Source of the DNA: Rhizobium tropici CIAT 899 | GTDB taxonomy: Bacteria > Pseudomonadota > Alphaproteobacteria > Rhizobiales > Rhizobiaceae | Direction: 5' to 3' | Assembly (NCBI RefSeq): GCF_000330885.1 | Contig: NC_020059.1 | Coordinates: forward strand, 1 to 64,000 | Length of the DNA stretch: 64,000 nt | Shown: positions 59,867 through 64,000 of the stretch, in pieces | Layout: the number at the start of each line of letters is the position of its first letter | Numbering within the stretch: position 1 is the first letter of the stretch | Notes under the pieces: generated by a model | Database searches by the model: none | Seen by the model: the letters and a program-made list of their open reading frames with translations, nothing else | Told to the model about the DNA's origin: nothing | Position numbers and translations under genes: made by a program

Positions 59867-62038
59867 ATGAGCCGCATTGAAAAACACGGGCTTCAGATCG
59901 AACAGGTCCTCTACGATTTCCTCGTCAAGGAGGCGCTACCGGGTTCGGGCGCGGATGCGGAGGCCTTCTTCGCCGGCTTTTCCAAGATCGTCCACGATCT
60001 CGCGCCAAGGAACCGCGAGCTTCTCGCCAAGCGCGACCGCATGCAGGAAGCACTTGATGACTGGTACCGCAAGAACGGCGCCCCTGTCGATCTTGCTGCC
60101 TACGAAGCCTTCCTGCGCGAGATCGGCTATATCGTGCCCGAAGGCCCGGCCTTCACGATCTCGACCGCCAATGTCGACCCGGAAATCTCAGAGACCGCCG
60201 GCCCGCAGCTCGTCGTTCCCGTCATGAATGCCCGCTATGCCCTGAATGCGGCCAATGCCCGCTGGGGATCGCTCTACGATGCCCTCTACGGCACCGATGC
60301 CATTCCGGAGACCGATGGCGCCGAAAAGGGTAGGGGTTATAACCCCAAGCGCGGCGAGAAGGTCATCGCCTGGGTTCGTGATTTCCTGGATTCCGCCGTG
60401 CCACTTACCGGTGCCAGCTGGAAGGATGTCACCGGCCTTGCCGTGAAGGATGGCGCCTTAGCGGTTACGACTGATGGCGGTGCGGTAAAGCTTGCCGACG
60501 GCAGCCATTTCGCCGGCTATCTCGGCGATGCCACTACCCCCACTCATATCCTGCTGCAGCAGAACGGCATCCATATCGAAATCGTCATCGACACAACCAC
60601 GGCCATCGGCAAGTCCGACCCGGCCGGCATTTCCGATGTCCGCCTGGAATCGGCAATCACGACGATCATGGACTGCGAGGATTCGATCGCAGCCGTCGAT
60701 GCCGAGGACAAGGCCGAAGTTTACCGCAACTGGCTCGGCCTGATGAAGGGCGATCTGACAGAGGAAGTCGTCAAGGGTGACAAGACCTTCACGCGCCGGC
60801 TCAATCCTGATGTCGTCTATACGGCACCGGATGGCAGCACCTTCGATCTGCATTGCCGTTCCCTCATGCTGGTCCGCAATGTCGGCCACCTGATGACCAA
60901 TCCAGCCATCCTCGACCGTGACGGCAACGAGGTGCCTGAGGGCATCATGGACGCTGCCATCACCGGCCTGATCGCGCTCTACGATATCGGCCCGAACGGC
61001 CGCCGCAAGAATTCCCGCACCGGCTCGATGTATGTCGTCAAGCCGAAGATGCACGGTCCCGAAGAAGTCGCCTTCGCGGTGGATATCTTCTCGCAAGTCG
61101 AGGACCTGCTTGGGATGCCGCGCAACACCATCAAGATGGGCATCATGGACGAGGAGCGTCGCACGACGGTCAACCTCAAGGAAGCCATTCGCGCCGCCCG
61201 CGAACGCGTCGTCTTCATCAACACCGGCTTCCTCGATCGCACCGGTGATGAAATCCATAGCTCGATGGAAGCCGGCCCGATGATCCGCAAGGGCGATATG
61301 AAGCAGGCGGCCTGGATCGGCGCCTATGAGAACTGGAATGTCGATGTCGGCCTCGAATGCGGCCTTTCCGGCCATGCCCAGATCGGCAAGGGCATGTGGG
61401 CCATGCCGGACCTGATGGCGGCCATGCTCGAGCAGAAGATCGCCCATCCCAAGGCCGGCGCCAATACCGCCTGGGTGCCGTCCCCGACCGCCGCCACGCT
61501 GCACGCCACCCATTACCATCGTGTCAACGTTGCCGACGTCCAGAAGAGCCTGAAGAGCCGCGCCCGCGCCAAGCTTTCCGACATCCTCTCCGTGCCCGTC
61601 GCCTCGCGGCCGAACTGGACGCCGGAGGAAATCCAGCGCGAGATCGACAATAACAGCCAGGGCATTCTCGGCTATGTCGTGCGCTGGGTGGATCAGGGCG
61701 TAGGCTGCTCCAAGGTGCCTGACATCAACAATGTCGGCCTGATGGAAGACCGAGCCACCCTGCGTATCTCAGCGCAGCATATGGCGAACTGGCTGCATCA
61801 CAAGGTCATCAGCCAAGCGCAGATTGTCGAAACGATGAAGCGTATGGCCGCCGTGGTTGACCAGCAGAATGCCGACGATCCCAATTATATTCCCATGGCC
61901 GGCAATTTCGACGGCTCCGTCGCCTTCCAGGCCGCCCTCGATCTCGTCCTCAAGGGACGCGAGCAGCCGAACGGCTATACCGAACCGGTCCTGCATCGCC
62001 GCCGCATCGAACTGAAGGCAAAGCAGGCGGGGTTATAA
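59867..62038 (+). CDS. glcB: malate synthase G
   Basis: Condenses glyoxylate and acetyl-CoA into malate, for growth on glycolate or acetate. It is 723 residues, the G-isoform size. [77 protein letters not shown], and [19 protein letters not shown] are typical, with [24 protein letters not shown] in the C-terminal part. ATG 59867 with GAGGAG before it. It is a single gene here, with no glcDEF or aceA nearby. Confidence 0.96.
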   Translation: MSRIEKHGLQIEQVLYDFLVKEALPGSGADAEAFFAGFSKIVHDLAPRNRELLAKRDRMQEALDDWYRKNGAPVDLAAYEAFLREIGYIVPEGPAFTISTANVDPEISETAGPQLVVPVMNARYALNAANARWGSLYDALYGTDAIPETDGAEKGRGYNPKRGEKVIAWVRDFLDSAVPLTGASWKDVTGLAVKDGALAVTTDGGAVKLADGSHFAGYLGDATTPTHILLQQNGIHIEIVIDTTTAIGKSDPAGISDVRLESAITTIMDCEDSIAAVDAEDKAEVYRNWLGLMKGDLTEEVVKGDKTFTRRLNPDVVYTAPDGSTFDLHCRSLMLVRNVGHLMTNPAILDRDGNEVPEGIMDAAITGLIALYDIGPNGRRKNSRTGSMYVVKPKMHGPEEVAFAVDIFSQVEDLLGMPRNTIKMGIMDEERRTTVNLKEAIRAARERVVFINTGFLDRTGDEIHSSMEAGPMIRKGDMKQAAWIGAYENWNVDVGLECGLSGHAQIGKGMWAMPDLMAAMLEQKIAHPKAGANTAWVPSPTAATLHATHYHRVNVADVQKSLKSRARAKLSDILSVPVASRPNWTPEEIQREIDNNSQGILGYVVRWVDQGVGCSKVPDINNVGLMEDRATLRISAQHMANWLHHKVISQAQIVETMKRMAAVVDQQNADDPNYIPMAGNFDGSVAFQAALDLVLKGREQPNGYTEPVLHRRRIELKAKQAGL

Positions 62039-62078
62039 TCCATTTTAATGTCTCGCGGCGGAGCCCCGGCAGGTTTCC

Positions 62079-62219
62079 CTCGCCCTGAGCGGAGAGGGCA
62101 GGGTGAGGGGGCGTTGCCGCGAAAAAGAAATGCTCCTGCTTCCAACGAACTATTTCTTTGCTGCATTCCCCCTCATCCGCCCTTCGGGCACCTTCTCCCC
62201 GCGGGGAGAAGGAGGGACG
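62079..62219. repeat. composite palindromic intergenic repeat after glcB
   Basis: Modules CCCTCGCCC-GGAGAGGG-GGTGAGGGG and CCCCCTCATCCGCCC-CCTTCTCCCCGCGGGGAGAAGG occur in the opposite order to the copy at 47129-47272. The second module is nearly the same as the repeat inside the 3' end of mmcB. Confidence 0.75.
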
Positions 62220-62235
62220 GCTGCCAGCCCCAAAT

Positions 62236-62271
62236 AAAAAGGCCGCCGGATACCGATCCGGCGGCCTTTTT
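62236..62271. terminator. bidirectional terminator, glcB side / L,D-transpeptidase
   Basis: A perfect 16-bp stem, AAAAAGGCCGCCGGAT (62236-62251) and ATCCGGCGGCCTTTTT (62256-62271), with A- and T-runs on both sides. Confidence 0.92.
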
Positions 62272-62290
62272 CAATCCGAATGTCCAGTGA

Positions 62291-62965
62291 TTACTGGACC
62301 ACGACAACCTTGGTGCTGCGGCCCGGAAGAACGCGGCTGTAGAGATCGATTACGTCCTGATTGATCAGGCGGATGCAGCCGGAGGAGGCGGCGGTGCCGA
62401 TCGAAGCCCATTCCGGCGTGCCGTGCAGGCGGAACAGCGTGTCCTGGCCCTTTTCGTTGTAGAGATACATGGCGCGCGCACCGAGCGGGTTCGACAGGCC
62501 CGGGTTCATGCCGCCATCGACATACTTGGCGATTTCCGGACGGCGGACAGCCATTTCCTTCGGCGGATGCCAATTCGGCCATTCCTGCTTCCAGGCTACG
62601 TATGCAGTGCCGGACCAGGAGAAGCCCTGCTTGCCGACGCCGATGCCGTAGCGCATCGCTTCGCCATTGCCGAGGATGTAATAGAGGTGACGCTCGCGCG
62701 TGTTGACGATGATCGTGCCTTCGGCCTCATCCGTCTTGTATTCGACGATCTGACGGCGGAACTGCGGCTTCACCTTCTGGATCGGGATCGCCGGCAGCTG
62801 AAAGCCGTTGTCGGTCGTCACACCATAATCGCCATCGAACGTCTTGATGGTCTCGGTAGCCGAATTTGCGGTAGCGGCCGGCGCTGCTGCGGCGGCGGTG
62901 GCATAGCCAGCCGATGCGAGCATTGCGACAAGGCCGAGTGCGGTCATAGCATTACGGATGCGCAT
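62291..62965 (-). CDS. L,D-transpeptidase (YkuD family)
   Basis: A 224-residue exported transpeptidase with a signal peptide at about residues 1-25 and a YkuD domain. The catalytic motif is HGTPEWASIGTAASSGCIRL with Cys197 and His181, and LYYILGNGEAMRYGIGVGKQG is the domain start. YkuD enzymes make 3-3 peptidoglycan cross-links or attach envelope proteins. The ATG at 62965 gives the signal peptide; an upstream extension to 63013 adds polar residues before it. A strong terminator follows. Confidence 0.92.
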   Translation of the reverse strand: MRIRNAMTALGLVAMLASAGYATAAAAAPAATANSATETIKTFDGDYGVTTDNGFQLPAIPIQKVKPQFRRQIVEYKTDEAEGTIIVNTRERHLYYILGNGEAMRYGIGVGKQGFSWSGTAYVAWKQEWPNWHPPKEMAVRRPEIAKYVDGGMNPGLSNPLGARAMYLYNEKGQDTLFRLHGTPEWASIGTAASSGCIRLINQDVIDLYSRVLPGRSTKVVVVQ

Positions 62966-63146
62966 GGAAGTCTCTTGAATTTTCGTGGCGGGAAACGGAT
63001 GGCTATCAACCATCTTTGTCTAAAGTTTATTTTCCATTAAACTTGGCTTTGCAAGCTGCTCTGGCCCTACAAAAATAGCGCCGGCGCGCAAATTAGAAGG
63101 ACATGGTTTTTTTGCAACAACGCCAGGCCTGTTCCCGAGACAATTC

Positions 63147-63683
63147 ATGACGATTTTGAACGTTTACAATAACAATCCGTTAATAGATGGCCGGCAGTCG
63201 GAACGGGCCATGCTTGTACGCAAGGGCGTGCAACTATTACTGCACGACATGCGCCACGCCGTGCTACCCGAGTTGCCGCTCGCGAGCGGTCGCCGCGCCG
63301 ATCTCATCAGCCTTTCGGAGAAGGGCGAGATCTGGATCATCGAGATCAAGACCTCGATCGAGGATTTCCGTGTCGACCGCAAATGGCCCGAATACCGGCA
63401 GCATTGCGACCGGATGTTCTTCGCGACGCATAAGGACGTGCCGCTGGATATTTTTCCGGAGGATTGCGGGCTCTTTCTGTCAGATGGTTATGGCGCCCAT
63501 ATGATCCGCGAGGCGCCGGAGCATCGCCTGCCGCCGGCGACACGCAAATCGGTAACGCTCAACTTCTCCCGCGCCGCAGCCCAGCGCCTAATGCTGGCCG
63601 AGTGGGCAACGGGTAAAGATTTTGCCTTCTCCCCTCGGGCAGAAGGTGCCCAAGGGACGGATGAGGAGGGCGAGAAGCTTTAG
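63147..63683 (+). CDS. mmcB: MmcB-family DNA repair nuclease-like protein
   Basis: A 178-residue protein of the MmcB/DUF1052-type family, known in Caulobacter as an ImuAB-linked damage-response factor. The PD-(D/E)XK-like core is RADLISLSEKGEIWIIEIKTSIEDFRVDRKWPEY, with CDRMFFATHKDVPLDIFPEDCGLFLSDGYGA following. The last 20 or so residues (FSPRAEGAQGTDEEGEKL) are encoded by an intergenic repeat element, so the natural C-terminus may be earlier. ATG at 63147. No LexA-type box was identified upstream. Confidence 0.82.
   Translation: MTILNVYNNNPLIDGRQSERAMLVRKGVQLLLHDMRHAVLPELPLASGRRADLISLSEKGEIWIIEIKTSIEDFRVDRKWPEYRQHCDRMFFATHKDVPLDIFPEDCGLFLSDGYGAHMIREAPEHRLPPATRKSVTLNFSRAAAQRLMLAEWATGKDFAFSPRAEGAQGTDEEGEKL
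63625..63670. repeat. palindromic repeat captured in the 3' end of mmcB
   Basis: CCTTCTCCCC, AGAAGGTGCCC and CGGATGAGG follow in the same order as in the reverse strand of the repeat at 62168-62219. It is in frame with mmcB and supplies its last codons before the stop. Confidence 0.7.
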
Positions 63684-63743
63684 CTTCGAGCGTTTTTTGT
63701 AACTCGCGCTTACAGCGTCCTTCTCCCGAAACAAAAGTGCGCT

Positions 63744-64000
63744 CTATTTCGGCGCCCGCTTGGCAAGGATCCGCTGCAAGGTGCGGCGATGCATGTTGAG
63801 GCGCCGGGCCGTCTCCGAAACATTGCGCTCACACATTTCATAGACGCGCTGAATATGCTCCCAGCGCACGCGGTCCGCCGACATCGGATTTTCGGGCACT
63901 TCAGCCTTTTCGCCGGGGCGCTGCGTCAGGGCGGCATAGACGTCGTCGGCATCGGCGGGCTTGGCGAGATAGTCGAGCGCGCCGAGCTTGACGGCGGTCA
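63744..64000 (-). CDS. actR: ActR/RegA-type response regulator, C-terminal part
   Basis: The 3' end only: 85 codons run from the window edge to a stop at 63744. The end of a receiver domain (TAVKLGALDYLAKPADADDVYAAL) is joined to a Fis-like helix-turn-helix (WEHIQRVYEMCERNVSETAR, then RLNMHRRTLQRILAKRAPK). This is the signature of the ActR/RegA/PrrA family, redox and acid-response regulators in alphaproteobacteria. The partner sensor actS/regB is expected beyond the window. The 5' part is missing. Confidence 0.9.
   Translation of the reverse strand, partial: TAVKLGALDYLAKPADADDVYAALTQRPGEKAEVPENPMSADRVRWEHIQRVYEMCERNVSETARRLNMHRRTLQRILAKRAPK

Overview
The window is high-GC chromosomal DNA of an alphaproteobacterium, almost certainly a Rhizobium-type Rhizobiaceae species. 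The grounds are the gene order (ppsR-maf-aroE-coaE-dnaQ beside a DnaA-box cluster; trpFBA-accD-folC; pckA divergent from chvI-chvG-hprK; hisB-hisH-hisA-hisF-hisE-coaA; hslVU), two copies of a RIME1-like palindromic element, and other palindromic intergenic repeats of the kind common in rhizobia. No rRNA, tRNA, CRISPR array, transposase or prophage gene was seen. Almost all of the window is coding, and most of it is core genome.

Layout. 1-426 looks like part of the chromosomal replication origin (DnaA-type boxes beside ppsR, the RP001 homologue). 427-4066 is a forward operon ppsR-maf-aroE-coaE-dnaQ. 4148-5244 holds secB and fxsA on the reverse strand. 5391-8153 is a tightly overlapping forward operon: Tim44-like protein, MltA, Smr protein and an XRE regulator. 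gyrB follows a RIME1 copy. 10914-20100 is a more variable stretch: nitroreductase, DUF2218, glutathionyl-hydroquinone reductase-like GST, PLP decarboxylase, FAH-family hydrolase, PHB depolymerase, DUF2852, a YgjP-like metalloprotease and an HxlR regulator divergent from an SDR/MDR oxidoreductase pair. 21260-26401 is trpF-trpB-trpA-accD-folC.

26652-38695 is a long reverse-strand operon. Read in the direction of transcription it runs: a DivL-like pseudokinase, a TsaE-AmgK fusion, a MurU-like nucleotidyltransferase, addB, addA, trxA. It links cell-cycle control, tRNA modification, cell-wall sugar salvage, double-strand break repair and redox. 39012-44531 holds ahcY (with a likely SAH-responsive operator), HPr, EIIA-Man, a minimal HprK, and chvG/chvI, with pckA divergent. 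46611-47940 holds arfB and alkB. 47944-52612 is coaA and the histidine genes. 52825-54707 is hslVU. The right end has a DUF1402 protein, a cytochrome P450, an orphan hydantoinase-A-like protein, malate synthase G, an L,D-transpeptidase, mmcB, and the 3' end of an actR/regA-type response regulator cut by the window edge.

The points most worth a second look are: the Tyr-for-His DivL kinase at the head of the tsaE/amgK-murU-addBA operon; the TsaE-AmgK fusion; the missing metal-ligand cysteines in both AccD and AddB; the putative oriC; an MltA homologue without an export signal; an SLT-like motif set in DUF1402; and a palindromic repeat that has been captured as the C-terminus of MmcB. No wholly new multi-gene system was found; these are candidate unusual features in an otherwise conserved chromosome.
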